Assembly: GCA_024643945.1 (NCBI GenBank)
Contig: JAHELX010000478.1
Coordinates: 1 to 5,216, forward strand
Origin: Anaerolineales bacterium
GTDB lineage: Bacteria > Chloroflexota > Anaerolineae > 4572-78 > NAK82
Reading direction: 5' to 3'
Length of the DNA stretch: 5,216 bases
The notes below the pieces were generated by a model. It was not told where the DNA came from and did not search any database. It saw only the letters and a list, made by a program, of their open reading frames with translations. Each line of letters begins with the position of its first letter. Positions within the stretch are counted from its first letter, which is position 1. The position numbers and the translations under genes are program-made. Positions 1 to 5,216 of this stretch are shown piece after piece.

Positions 1-446
1 AGGCTCGGGTGAACATGAGCCTGGCGGCAATGCTGGCTACTATGGCCTTCCCCAATGCTGGCCTGAGTTATCCCCATTTTCTGAGCGAGCCGATGGCCGA
101 TGCGTACCATCTGGAGCACGGTGTGGCGGTTGGCTCCGTTCTGGTAGCCACGCTGGAGGTGTTGCTTCCTTTCAGGACTGATCGGCTCGCAGAGGTGGCA
201 AAGCTCTTTGGTGTGTCGAGCCAGGGGCGAAGTCCGAGAGAGATTGCAGAGGCAGGCATCCGGGAGATCCACCAGCTTCTGAAGGACGTCGGGCTTCCCA
301 CTCTGTCCGAAGCCACAGGCGGTGCAGACGGCGTGGATATCAATGCCTTTATGGAGGAAGTGGTGGAGAAGAAACCACAATTCGTGGGGACCCCGACCGA
401 CCAGAAGCGAGTAAGGCACATACTGAAACGCTCCCTGGAGTTCTAG
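1..446 (+). CDS. Iron-containing alcohol dehydrogenase, C-terminal fragment (5' end outside window)
   Basis: This is the last ~147 codons of a group III (Fe-dependent) NAD(P)-linked alcohol dehydrogenase, a cytosolic enzyme that interconverts alcohols and aldehydes. The reading frame is open from base 3 (Ala-Arg-Val-Asn-Met-Ser...), so the GTG at 9 is an internal codon and the gene starts upstream of the window; the full family length is about 380-400 residues. The family's C-terminal metal-site block is visible: a His codon at 75-77 and a second at 117-119 (in EHGVAVG) are 14 residues apart, matching the spacing of metal ligands His263 and His277 in E. coli FucO. The surrounding NAGLSYPHFLSEPMADAY follows the usual 'NAGLGxxHaxaHPlga.Y' pattern. 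The residue at the FucO His267 position is Glu instead of His. The two Asp/His ligands of the N-terminal half cannot be seen. The substrate is not predictable. It lies 117 bases before the crotonase gene, on the same strand, and could be co-transcribed with it. Confidence 0.88.
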   Translation, partial: ARVNMSLAAMLATMAFPNAGLSYPHFLSEPMADAYHLEHGVAVGSVLVATLEVLLPFRTDRLAEVAKLFGVSSQGRSPREIAEAGIREIHQLLKDVGLPTLSEATGGADGVDINAFMEEVVEKKPQFVGTPTDQKRVRHILKRSLEF

Positions 447-449
447 TAC

Positions 450-510
450 CCCGTCAATCGTGATCTGAAGACTTGATACAGACGCCATAGGGGTCAGAAC
501 TGCCCGTCAA
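450..510. repeat. Pair of 8-base direct repeats CCCGTCAA
   Basis: CCCGTCAA occurs at 450-457 and again at 503-510, 53 bases apart, which is close to five helical turns, within the 117-base gap between the alcohol dehydrogenase and crotonase genes. A short perfect hairpin (GCCTT/AAGGC, 515-527, 3-base loop) follows. Same-face spacing upstream of a gene would suit a regulator binding as two dimers, but an 8-base match can arise by chance. No convincing -35/-10 promoter pair was found here. Confidence 0.2.
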
Positions 511-546
511 ATCAGCCTTAACAAGGCGCTAGTTAACAGGGAGCAG

Positions 547-554
547 AAGGAGGT
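547..554 (+). promoter_or_regulatory. Strong ribosome binding site of the crotonase gene
   Basis: AAGGAGGT is a near-complete complement of the 16S rRNA 3' end. It lies 9 bases before the ATG at 564 and fixes that ATG as the start. Together with the 117-base gap upstream it suggests efficient independent initiation. Confidence 0.8.
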
Positions 555-563
555 CGAATAAAT

Positions 564-1364
564 ATGACGGAGAGGACAGAGGTCAAGTACCAGTACGTTC
601 TCTATGAGAAGAAGGGGCGTCTTGCCTACGTAGTCATCAACCGACCCGAGGTCATGAACGCCATACACCCGCCTGCCCTCGCAGAATTGAACGACATCTG
701 GGCTGACTACATAGCGGATGATGATGTATGGGTGGCCATCTTCACCGGTGCTGGCGAGCGAGCCTTCTCGGCCGGCGCGGACTTGAAGTACTTTGCAGAG
801 GAAGCACACGAACAGCATCTCCGGCAGCCTGAAAGGCGCATCGGTCACGTCCTCGACCACTGTCATAAACCGGTTATTGCTGCCCTAAATGGATACGCCG
901 TTGGCGGTGGGCTGGAAATGGCACTGCGCTGCGATATCATCATCGCCGCCGAGCATGCCAAACTGGGGTTGCCCGAGCCACGCCGAGGGCTCCTGGCGGA
1001 CACTGGTGGTGTTATAAAACTGCCCAGGCGTGTACCCTATCACCTGGCCATGGGACTGATACTCACCGGCAAGTTTATCTCTGCTCAGGAAGCCTATCGA
1101 ATGGGCTTGGTCAACGAAGTGGTGCCTATGGGCGATTTGATGGTGACTGCGGAGCGTTGGGCCCAGGAGATTCTGGAGTGCGCTCCCTTGTCAGTACAGG
1201 CAGCCAAGCAAGTCGTTTTAGAGACTCTGGGCCTGCCGATAGAAGCCGCGGTGGAAGCCATAGAAAGCCTGGACTCAGTGCGGAGGCTGCGAGCGTCAGA
1301 GGATTATGGGGAGGGCCCAAGAGCCTTCGCGGAAAAGCGAAAACCGGTTTGGAAAGGCAGATAA
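564..1364 (+). CDS. Enoyl-CoA hydratase/isomerase (crotonase) family protein, CaiD-like signature
   Basis: A full-length 266-residue crotonase-fold protein acting on acyl-CoA thioesters in the cytosol, most likely adding or removing water at the alpha-beta double bond. The first oxyanion-hole block is FSAGADL (residues 68-74). The second is ALNGYAVGGGLEMAL (107-121). Both acid/base residues of true hydratases are present: Glu118 in GGGLE and Glu138 in LPEPR, equivalent to Glu144 and Glu164 of rat mitochondrial enoyl-CoA hydratase. The stretch GLLADTGGVIKLPR (142-155) has Asp-Thr-Gly-Gly-Val before a hydrophobic-basic-Leu-Pro, close to the corresponding block of E. coli CaiD (carnitinyl-CoA dehydratase) as I remember it, unlike the more common Gly-Ala-Gly-Gly of FadB-type hydratases. 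The C-terminal FAEKRKPVWKGR matches the usual family tail (FxEKRxPxFxGR). The ATG follows a near-perfect Shine-Dalgarno. A CoA transferase gene follows after 62 bases on the same strand, so an operon is likely. The exact substrate is unknown. Confidence 0.93.
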   Translation: MTERTEVKYQYVLYEKKGRLAYVVINRPEVMNAIHPPALAELNDIWADYIADDDVWVAIFTGAGERAFSAGADLKYFAEEAHEQHLRQPERRIGHVLDHCHKPVIAALNGYAVGGGLEMALRCDIIIAAEHAKLGLPEPRRGLLADTGGVIKLPRRVPYHLAMGLILTGKFISAQEAYRMGLVNEVVPMGDLMVTAERWAQEILECAPLSVQAAKQVVLETLGLPIEAAVEAIESLDSVRRLRASEDYGEGPRAFAEKRKPVWKGR

Positions 1365-1413
1365 CTCGCTCGCCAAGCAAGACAAAAGCGTCCGAGGAAG
1401 GTTTGGGTCGAAT

Positions 1414-1420
1414 AGGAGGA
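1414..1420 (+). promoter_or_regulatory. Ribosome binding site that sets the CoA transferase start
   Basis: AGGAGGA lies 6 bases before the ATG at 1427. The same frame stays open back to a GTG at 1157, deep inside the crotonase gene. This site, and the start of family homology just after 1427, show that the upstream 90 codons are not part of the protein. Confidence 0.85.
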
Positions 1421-1426
1421 CACATA

Positions 1427-2626
1427 ATGGACGAAGGTAACGCTGCATTGGAGGGAATCCGCATTATCGATTTCAGCCACGTACTCCAGGGCCCTGTAGG
1501 CACTCAAATACTGGCGGACTACGGCGCTGATGTGATCAAAGTCGAACGGCCTGGAGAGGGAGACTGGAGCAGGAGTTGGGGACCCTTTATTGCGGACCTA
1601 AGTCTCCCTTACGCCGGCCTCAATCGCAACAAGCGGTGTGTAACAATCAACCTGAAGACCGAAGCCGGTAGGCGGATCGTGTTTCAGCTTGTGGAAAGCG
1701 CGGATATCCTCGTACACAATTTTCGCCCTGGGGTGATGGAGAAACTTGGACTGGGGTACGAAGATTTGAAAAAGGTGAATCCTCGACTTATCTATGCCTT
1801 GTCGAGTGGCTGGGGAGACGAAGGGCCTTACGTCGAACGTGGGCGACCTGGTCACGATTTGCTAGCACGAGCTGCCGCAGGCTGGTTTCAGAGACTGGCA
1901 CCGAATAAGCCTCCCATTCCGGGCGGCATGTCGGTCGACTATCCGGCCGGACTTTTGCTGGTCGTGGGTATCCTGCTAGCCCTTGTGGCTCGAGAGCGGA
2001 CCGGCCGTGGGCAACTAGTAACGACGGATCTCTTTAGCGTCGCTTTCCATGCGCACGTCTGGGAGTCTGCGGCGTGGTTGAACGAGGAACGAGTTCAAGA
2101 TGGAGCAAGTATAGGTGCCACTGAGCAGGCCATTGACAAGTCTTTCAGAACCAGGGATGGTCTGATAGAGCTCTCACCGGTTTTCTCAAACAATGCCCTA
2201 CGCGACATCTCGATTGCCATGGGTCTGGGCGACCTATCCCAAGATCCGCGCTTCTGCAGGGTAGAGAGCCAGCTCACGCATGAAGGGGAACTAAATGCCA
2301 TTCTGGCCGAACGCTTCCTGGAAAAGACCACCAAGGAGTGGATATCAACTCTAGAGCCTCAGGGGGTGTTGTGCGGCGAGATCAAGACCTTTGAGGAGGC
2401 GGCCCGCGATCCTCAGATACAGGCCAATAATATGGTGGTGGAGATGGAGCATCCCAGCTTAGGCAGGCTACGTCTCCTGGGAACGCCCCTCAGACTCTAC
2501 GACACACCTCCCTCTCTGCGCGTGCCGCCAGCCGACCTGGGCGAACACAATCGGGAAGTGCTGGGCGAGCTGGGTTACTCCGAAGAGGAGATCACTGAGC
2601 TCGAGCAGCATGGAGTGCTTGGATAG
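1427..2626 (+). CDS. Class III CoA transferase (CaiB/BaiF family)
   Basis: A 399-residue cytosolic enzyme that moves CoA from a donor acyl-CoA to a carboxylate through enzyme-bound anhydride and thioester intermediates; the length is normal for the family (CaiB is about 405). Family landmarks in order: LEGIRIIDFSHVLQGP (residues 8-23, nucleotide-binding start), ADYGADVIKVERPGEGD (30-46), NRNKRCVTINLKTEAGR (66-82), LVHNFRPGVMEKLGLGY (95-111), ALSSGWGDEGPY (124-135), then MSVDYPAG (168-175), where Asp171 occupies the place of the catalytic Asp169 of formyl-CoA transferase and CaiB. RTGRGQ (191-196) and the C-terminal GEHNREVLGELGYSEEEI (372-389) complete the pattern. Alpha-methylacyl-CoA racemases share the fold, but the small segment around 124-170 and the overall pattern read as transferase; racemase activity is not excluded. 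The ATG at 1427 has AGGAGGA 6 bases upstream. Lying 62 bases after a crotonase gene, it probably supplies or recycles the CoA thioester that the crotonase uses. Donor and acceptor acids are unknown. Confidence 0.92.
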   Translation: MDEGNAALEGIRIIDFSHVLQGPVGTQILADYGADVIKVERPGEGDWSRSWGPFIADLSLPYAGLNRNKRCVTINLKTEAGRRIVFQLVESADILVHNFRPGVMEKLGLGYEDLKKVNPRLIYALSSGWGDEGPYVERGRPGHDLLARAAAGWFQRLAPNKPPIPGGMSVDYPAGLLLVVGILLALVARERTGRGQLVTTDLFSVAFHAHVWESAAWLNEERVQDGASIGATEQAIDKSFRTRDGLIELSPVFSNNALRDISIAMGLGDLSQDPRFCRVESQLTHEGELNAILAERFLEKTTKEWISTLEPQGVLCGEIKTFEEAARDPQIQANNMVVEMEHPSLGRLRLLGTPLRLYDTPPSLRVPPADLGEHNREVLGELGYSEEEITELEQHGVLG

Positions 2627-2696
2627 CGTGTTGGGATCGAGAATCGATTGATTATTGACAAAAGCAAAATGTTTAGGAAGTTGGGAACAGCCCTGT

Positions 2697-2927
2697 GTGG
2701 ATCAGGTAAGTGTCACTGGTTTCGGGAGACTGAAGGAACGCTTGGGCAAGGATACGACTGTTACACCAGGCCAAACAGTAGCTCAGGCAATAGAGAGCCT
2801 GCAGTTGAGCACGGCGAGCGGTCTTCCCCTGACTCCGATGGTCAATGGTCGGGTGACCTCCCGGGACTATGTGTTGAAGCCAGGCGACAGGCTGGTATTG
2901 GTGCCAACTATCGGGGGCGGCAGCTGA
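2697..2927 (+). CDS. MoaD/ThiS-type small sulfur-carrier protein (beta-grasp fold)
   Basis: A 76-residue protein with the pattern of ubiquitin-like sulfur carriers: beta-1 VSVTGFGRLKERLG (4-17), a TVTPGQTVAQAIESL segment (21-35), a VNGRVTSRDYVLKPGDRLVLVP block (49-70) typical of the C-terminal half, and a Gly-rich tail. In this family the last Gly is adenylated by a MoeB/ThiF enzyme and converted to a thiocarboxylate that donates sulfur, for MoaD to the pterin dithiolene. Such genes often sit beside AOR genes, as here (120 bases upstream of one), so supplying sulfur to the tungsto/molybdopterin of that enzyme is the likeliest role (inference). Oddity: the protein ends Gly-Gly-Gly-Ser, not Gly-Gly. 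The start is uncertain: GTG 2697 begins right at the fold and has a weak GGGAA 9 bases upstream; TTG 2655 in the same frame would add 14 residues (including two Cys) that do not look like the fold and has no ribosome site. Another open frame over this region (2648-2992) has no family resemblance. Confidence 0.78.
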   Translation: MDQVSVTGFGRLKERLGKDTTVTPGQTVAQAIESLQLSTASGLPLTPMVNGRVTSRDYVLKPGDRLVLVPTIGGGS

Positions 2928-2938
2928 ATTATGCCCAA

Positions 2939-3004
2939 CGCATCTGGAACTTCCGAATTGTGAGGGCAACATCTCGATCAATTCTCTCGTAGATTTCAGA
3001 TGCG
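2939..3004 (+). promoter_or_regulatory. 66-nt imperfect hairpin in the leader of the AOR gene
   Basis: The arm CGCATCTGGAA (2939-2949) pairs with TTTCAGATGCG (2994-3004): ten Watson-Crick pairs and one G-U. Inside it, after an asymmetric internal loop, GAATTG (2955-2960) pairs perfectly with CAATTC (2979-2984), and GAG (2962-2964) can pair with CTC (2973-2975) around an 8-base loop. The element fills over half of the 120-base gap between the sulfur carrier and the AOR gene and ends 31 bases before the AAGGAG ribosome site. No T-run follows, so it is not a standard intrinsic terminator. It could be a cis-regulatory RNA, an mRNA stability or processing element, or a protein-binding site. I do not recognise it as the known Moco/Tuco riboswitch, although I cannot test that by covariance model. 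Confidence 0.45.
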
Positions 3005-3047
3005 GGTATCATAACACACGATGAGAAACAACTAAAAGGAGCATACG

Positions 3048-4961
3048 ATGGCGTCGCAAGAGACACCGCTTGGCGGTACATATGGCGCGATTTTGCACGT
3101 TGATCTGATGACGGGCGATACGTGGGTCGAGAAGCCCGCGAAGGAGATCTATCGCAAATTGGTGGGTGGGCGGGCCCTGGTAGCTTACCTGCTGCTGCGC
3201 GACCTGCCCCGGGGAGCCGACCCCTTGGGCCCTGAGAATTTGCTCATTTTCGCGCCGGGCGTCTTGCAGGGCACGAACCTGCCAGGGTCAGGCCGGCACG
3301 CTGTGGGGGCCAAGTCGCCGTTGACCGGCGGCTTGGGCAGCAGCGAGGTGGGCGGCTGGTGGGGCCACGAATTCAAGCGCACCGGATACGATGCGATGGT
3401 GATCCATGGACGGTCTCAGCAATCGGTTTATCTATGGATTCAAGATGAAGAAGTTGAGATCCGACCGGCCGGACATTTGTGGGGTAAGGAGACCGGCGAG
3501 GTAGAGCCATTGATCCGGGAGGAACTCGGCGGCGAGAATATCCGGATCGCCCAAGTTGGAATTGCTGGTGAGAACCTGGTTCGTTTCTCGGCGATCATGC
3601 ACGATGTCAACCGTGCGACCGGTCGTGGCGGAATGGGCGCGGTGATGGGCAGCAAGAATCTCAAAGCTGTAGCAGTGAGAGGCACGAAAAGACTCGAGGT
3701 AGCGGACCGGAAGAGAATCGTCCAAGTAGCCAAATGGCTGGGTGCAAACTACAAAGAAAAGGCCGGCTGGGCGGTCGAGATGGGTACTCCGATGGGGGTC
3801 GTTTTCATGGAAAGCGTGGGCATCTTGCCGACCCGAAATTTCCAGGATCCTCAGTTCAGCGACGCTGCCCAGATTGGCGGTCAGAGGATGCACGAGACGA
3901 TTTTGAAAGAGCGGGACACCTGTATGGCGTGTCCGATTGTCTGCAAGCAGGTCGTGGAACATCAAGATCCTGAGGGCCGATACAACCTCGATCCCGTCTA
4001 CGGCGGGCCGGAATATGAGACGTTGGCTGCCCTTGGTTCCAACTGCTATGTAGGCGACCTGCTGGCGGTGGCCAAGGCCAATGAGCGCTGCGCTGCCTAC
4101 GGGCTGGATACCATCTCCACGGGTGGAACCATCGCTTTCGCGATGGAATGTGTCCAACGGGGGCTGCTCACGGCCGACGACACGGGTGGCTATCTCCCCC
4201 AATGGGGCGACGCCGAGGCTGTGCTCCAGGGGATCGAATTGATCGCGACACGGCAGGGATTCGGCGACAGGATGGCCAATGGCGTGGCACGTTTGGCGTC
4301 ACAGATTGGAAACGGGGCGGAAGAATTCGCGCTGCACGCGAGGGGATTGGAAGTGGCCATGCACGAGCCACGTTTCAAGCCTGGCATGTTAATTGGATTT
4401 GCAACCTCTCCTTCGGGTGGGGATCATATCACCAGCGTCCAAGACAGCGACTATGCCTATCCGGGCGACAATGTGGAGCGGGTGAATTCCGTCTACAAGA
4501 TCAAGCCGCTGGAGCGCCACGATATGGGCGAAGATAAAATGCATCTTATTTACTATGAGATCAACTGGCACCATTTCCTGGATTGTGCGGTGATGTGCTA
4601 TTTCCATCCCTACCGCTATGAGCATATGGCTGAGGCGTTGAGCGGCGCCACTGGCACGGAGTATACCATCCATGACGTGCTGACCGTCGGCGAGCGGGCC
4701 AATACGCTGGGCCGGCTGTTCAACTATCGAGAAGGTTTCACCCAGGCGGACGACAAAGTGCCGCGCCGGCTTATGAAAGCCTTCGAAGAAGGACCGATTG
4801 CCGGAGAAGCGCTTTCGCCAGAGGTGTTCGAGCGGTCGCTGCGCCGTTACTACCAACTCATGGGTTGGAACCGAGAGACGGGGTATCCGACGCCGGAGCG
4901 GCTCGAAGCGTTGGGTTTAACCGGGTTGCTGGCAGACATATCCCTGGCCGCAGCGATTTAG
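3048..4961 (+). CDS. Aldehyde:ferredoxin oxidoreductase (AOR) family tungsto/molybdopterin enzyme
   Basis: A complete 637-residue AOR-family protein, usual length for the family (605-650). These cytosolic enzymes bind a bis-pterin W (or Mo) cofactor and one [4Fe-4S] cluster and usually interconvert aldehydes and carboxylates using ferredoxin. Seen in order: N-terminal domain GGTYGAILHVDLMTG (9-23) and VGGRALVAYLLL (39-50); pterin-binding NLPGSGRHAVGAKSPLTGG (77-95); RATGRGGMGAVMGSKNLKA (189-207); cluster ligands Cys292, Cys295 and Cys299 in CMACPIVC; GGPEYETLAALGSNC (319-333); YGLDTIS (351-357); GGDH with His460, probably the conserved active-site His448 of the Pyrococcus enzyme; the fourth cluster ligand Cys517 in DCAVMC (512-517); and LGRLFNYREGFT (554-565). 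The usual DxxG(L/I)C form of the pterin/cluster motif is altered to Asp-Cys-Ala-Val-Met-Cys. The ATG has AAGGAG (3036-3041) 6 bases upstream. It follows a MoaD-like gene, and a flavoprotein gene starts 36 bases after it. The AOR family also includes BamB, the benzoyl-CoA reductase catalytic subunit; aldehyde oxidation is more likely but not proven. Confidence 0.93.
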   Translation: MASQETPLGGTYGAILHVDLMTGDTWVEKPAKEIYRKLVGGRALVAYLLLRDLPRGADPLGPENLLIFAPGVLQGTNLPGSGRHAVGAKSPLTGGLGSSEVGGWWGHEFKRTGYDAMVIHGRSQQSVYLWIQDEEVEIRPAGHLWGKETGEVEPLIREELGGENIRIAQVGIAGENLVRFSAIMHDVNRATGRGGMGAVMGSKNLKAVAVRGTKRLEVADRKRIVQVAKWLGANYKEKAGWAVEMGTPMGVVFMESVGILPTRNFQDPQFSDAAQIGGQRMHETILKERDTCMACPIVCKQVVEHQDPEGRYNLDPVYGGPEYETLAALGSNCYVGDLLAVAKANERCAAYGLDTISTGGTIAFAMECVQRGLLTADDTGGYLPQWGDAEAVLQGIELIATRQGFGDRMANGVARLASQIGNGAEEFALHARGLEVAMHEPRFKPGMLIGFATSPSGGDHITSVQDSDYAYPGDNVERVNSVYKIKPLERHDMGEDKMHLIYYEINWHHFLDCAVMCYFHPYRYEHMAEALSGATGTEYTIHDVLTVGERANTLGRLFNYREGFTQADDKVPRRLMKAFEEGPIAGEALSPEVFERSLRRYYQLMGWNRETGYPTPERLEALGLTGLLADISLAAAI

Positions 4962-4997
4962 TCTATTCCAAGAGCGTGCAGATTTGGGTAGTTTTTT

Positions 4998-5216
4998 ATG
5001 AGCATCGACGACATGAGGGTCGATCAAACCATCGACACTGACGTACTGGTGATTGGTGGCGGGGGAGCAGCGGTTCGCGCAGCCGTGGCGGCTTTTGACG
5101 CCGGGGCCACGACCACGGTAGTCTTGAAAGGGCAACGAGGGCGTTCAGGGGCGACCATGTCCCCGGACTCGCCGGGGGTGGCCTGGCAGCATGCAGATGA
5201 TTGCTGGAGTGATGAG
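4998..5216 (+). CDS. FAD-dependent oxidoreductase, fumarate reductase/succinate dehydrogenase flavoprotein type, N-terminal fragment
   Basis: The first 73 residues of a gene that runs off the window. DTDVLVIGGGGAAVRAAVAA (13-32) is the beta-alpha-beta FAD-binding motif, with Ala25 where GxGxxG usually has its third Gly, a common variant in this family. It is followed by AGATTTVVLKG (35-45) and GRSGATMSPDSPGVAW (48-63), the Ser-Gly-Ala-Thr block that contacts FAD in FrdA/SdhA, L-aspartate oxidase and APS reductase alpha subunits. The ATG at 4998 is 36 bases after the AOR stop with only a weak GGG (4986-4988) upstream; ATG 5013 is a possible alternative start that would still keep the FAD motif. 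The close spacing suggests co-transcription, so it may pass electrons to or from the AOR or act on the same substrate as an enoate reductase or dehydrogenase (inference). No signal peptide is visible, so a cytosolic location is likely. The missing C-terminal part holds the substrate-binding residues needed to decide. Confidence 0.85.
   Translation, partial: MSIDDMRVDQTIDTDVLVIGGGGAAVRAAVAAFDAGATTTVVLKGQRGRSGATMSPDSPGVAWQHADDCWSDE

Noticed and set aside
9..446. A complete small 145-residue protein starting at GTG 9
   Set aside because: The frame is open to the window edge and the homology is to the middle and end of Fe-alcohol dehydrogenases, so it is a fragment cut by the window.
473..478. 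TTGATA as a possible -35 box before the crotonase gene
   Set aside because: No plausible -10 element at the right spacing.
515..527. GCCTT-AAC-AAGGC hairpin as a terminator of the alcohol dehydrogenase gene
   Set aside because: Only five pairs and no T-run follows; too weak to end transcription.
507..866. 119-codon minus-strand open frame over the start of the crotonase gene
   Set aside because: It is antisense to a clear gene and has no recognisable motif or ribosome site.
1157..1426. 90-codon upstream extension of the CoA transferase from a GTG
   Set aside because: It overlaps the 3' half of the crotonase gene in another frame, is low-complexity Ser/Gly/Arg, and the ribosome site and family homology place the start at 1427.
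2655..2660. Perfect TTGACA (-35 promoter box)
   Set aside because: No TATAAT-like -10 sequence lies 16-18 bases downstream, so I do not call a promoter.
2648..2992. 114-codon alternative frame over the sulfur-carrier gene
   Set aside because: It has no recognisable domain, while the overlapping frame gives a clear MoaD/ThiS pattern; its 3' end also runs through the hairpin region.
3432..4202. 256-codon open frame on the minus strand
   Set aside because: It lies fully inside the AOR gene on the opposite strand, shows no family motifs, and is explained by the GC-biased codons of the real gene.
4967..4997. T6 run after a weak CCAA/TTGG stem between the AOR and flavoprotein genes as a terminator
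   Set aside because: Only four Watson-Crick pairs and two G-U pairs, and the T-run abuts the next ATG; close spacing favours read-through.

Overview
The window reads as a stretch of bacterial chromosome, with every gene on the + strand. Good Shine-Dalgarno sites precede three of the internal starts. The tungsten- or molybdenum-pterin aldehyde oxidoreductase (AOR family) points to an anaerobe or facultative anaerobe. Moderate GC content and CoA-thioester genes would suit groups such as Chloroflexota or Desulfobacterota, but nothing here fixes the taxon. There are no RNA genes, mobile elements or CRISPR arrays that I can support, and no stretch over 300 bases lacks a gene.

Layout: (1) bases 1-446 hold the C-terminal end of an iron-containing alcohol dehydrogenase, cut by the window edge. 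(2) A 117-base gap follows, with an 8-base direct repeat and a small hairpin. (3) 564-1364 encodes a crotonase-family enoyl-CoA hydratase/dehydratase with both catalytic glutamates. (4) 1427-2626 encodes a class III (CaiB/BaiF) CoA transferase with its catalytic aspartate. (5) About 2697-2927 encodes a small MoaD/ThiS-type ubiquitin-fold sulfur carrier. (6) A 120-base leader contains a striking imperfect hairpin of about 66 nt. (7) 3048-4961 encodes a complete 637-residue AOR-family oxidoreductase with its Cys-x2-Cys-x3-Cys...Cys [4Fe-4S] ligands. (8) From 4998 to the window end lies the first 73 residues of an FAD-binding protein of the fumarate reductase/succinate dehydrogenase flavoprotein type.

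A working model (inference): the genes could move a carbon skeleton between alcohol, aldehyde, acid and acyl-CoA. The Fe-ADH would interconvert alcohol and aldehyde, the AOR aldehyde and carboxylate, the CoA transferase would activate the carboxylate, and the crotonase would hydrate or dehydrate the acyl-CoA. The MoaD-like protein would help make the pterin cofactor of the AOR. The flavoprotein could be a redox partner of the AOR or a separate enoate reductase/dehydrogenase. The crotonase and CoA transferase pair also resembles CaiD plus CaiB of carnitine metabolism. The substrate cannot be read from the sequence. The most interesting non-coding signal is the hairpin in the AOR leader. The most interesting protein oddities are the Gly-Gly-Gly-Ser end of the sulfur carrier, the altered DxxGLC-type motif in the AOR, and a His-to-Glu change beside the metal site of the alcohol dehydrogenase.
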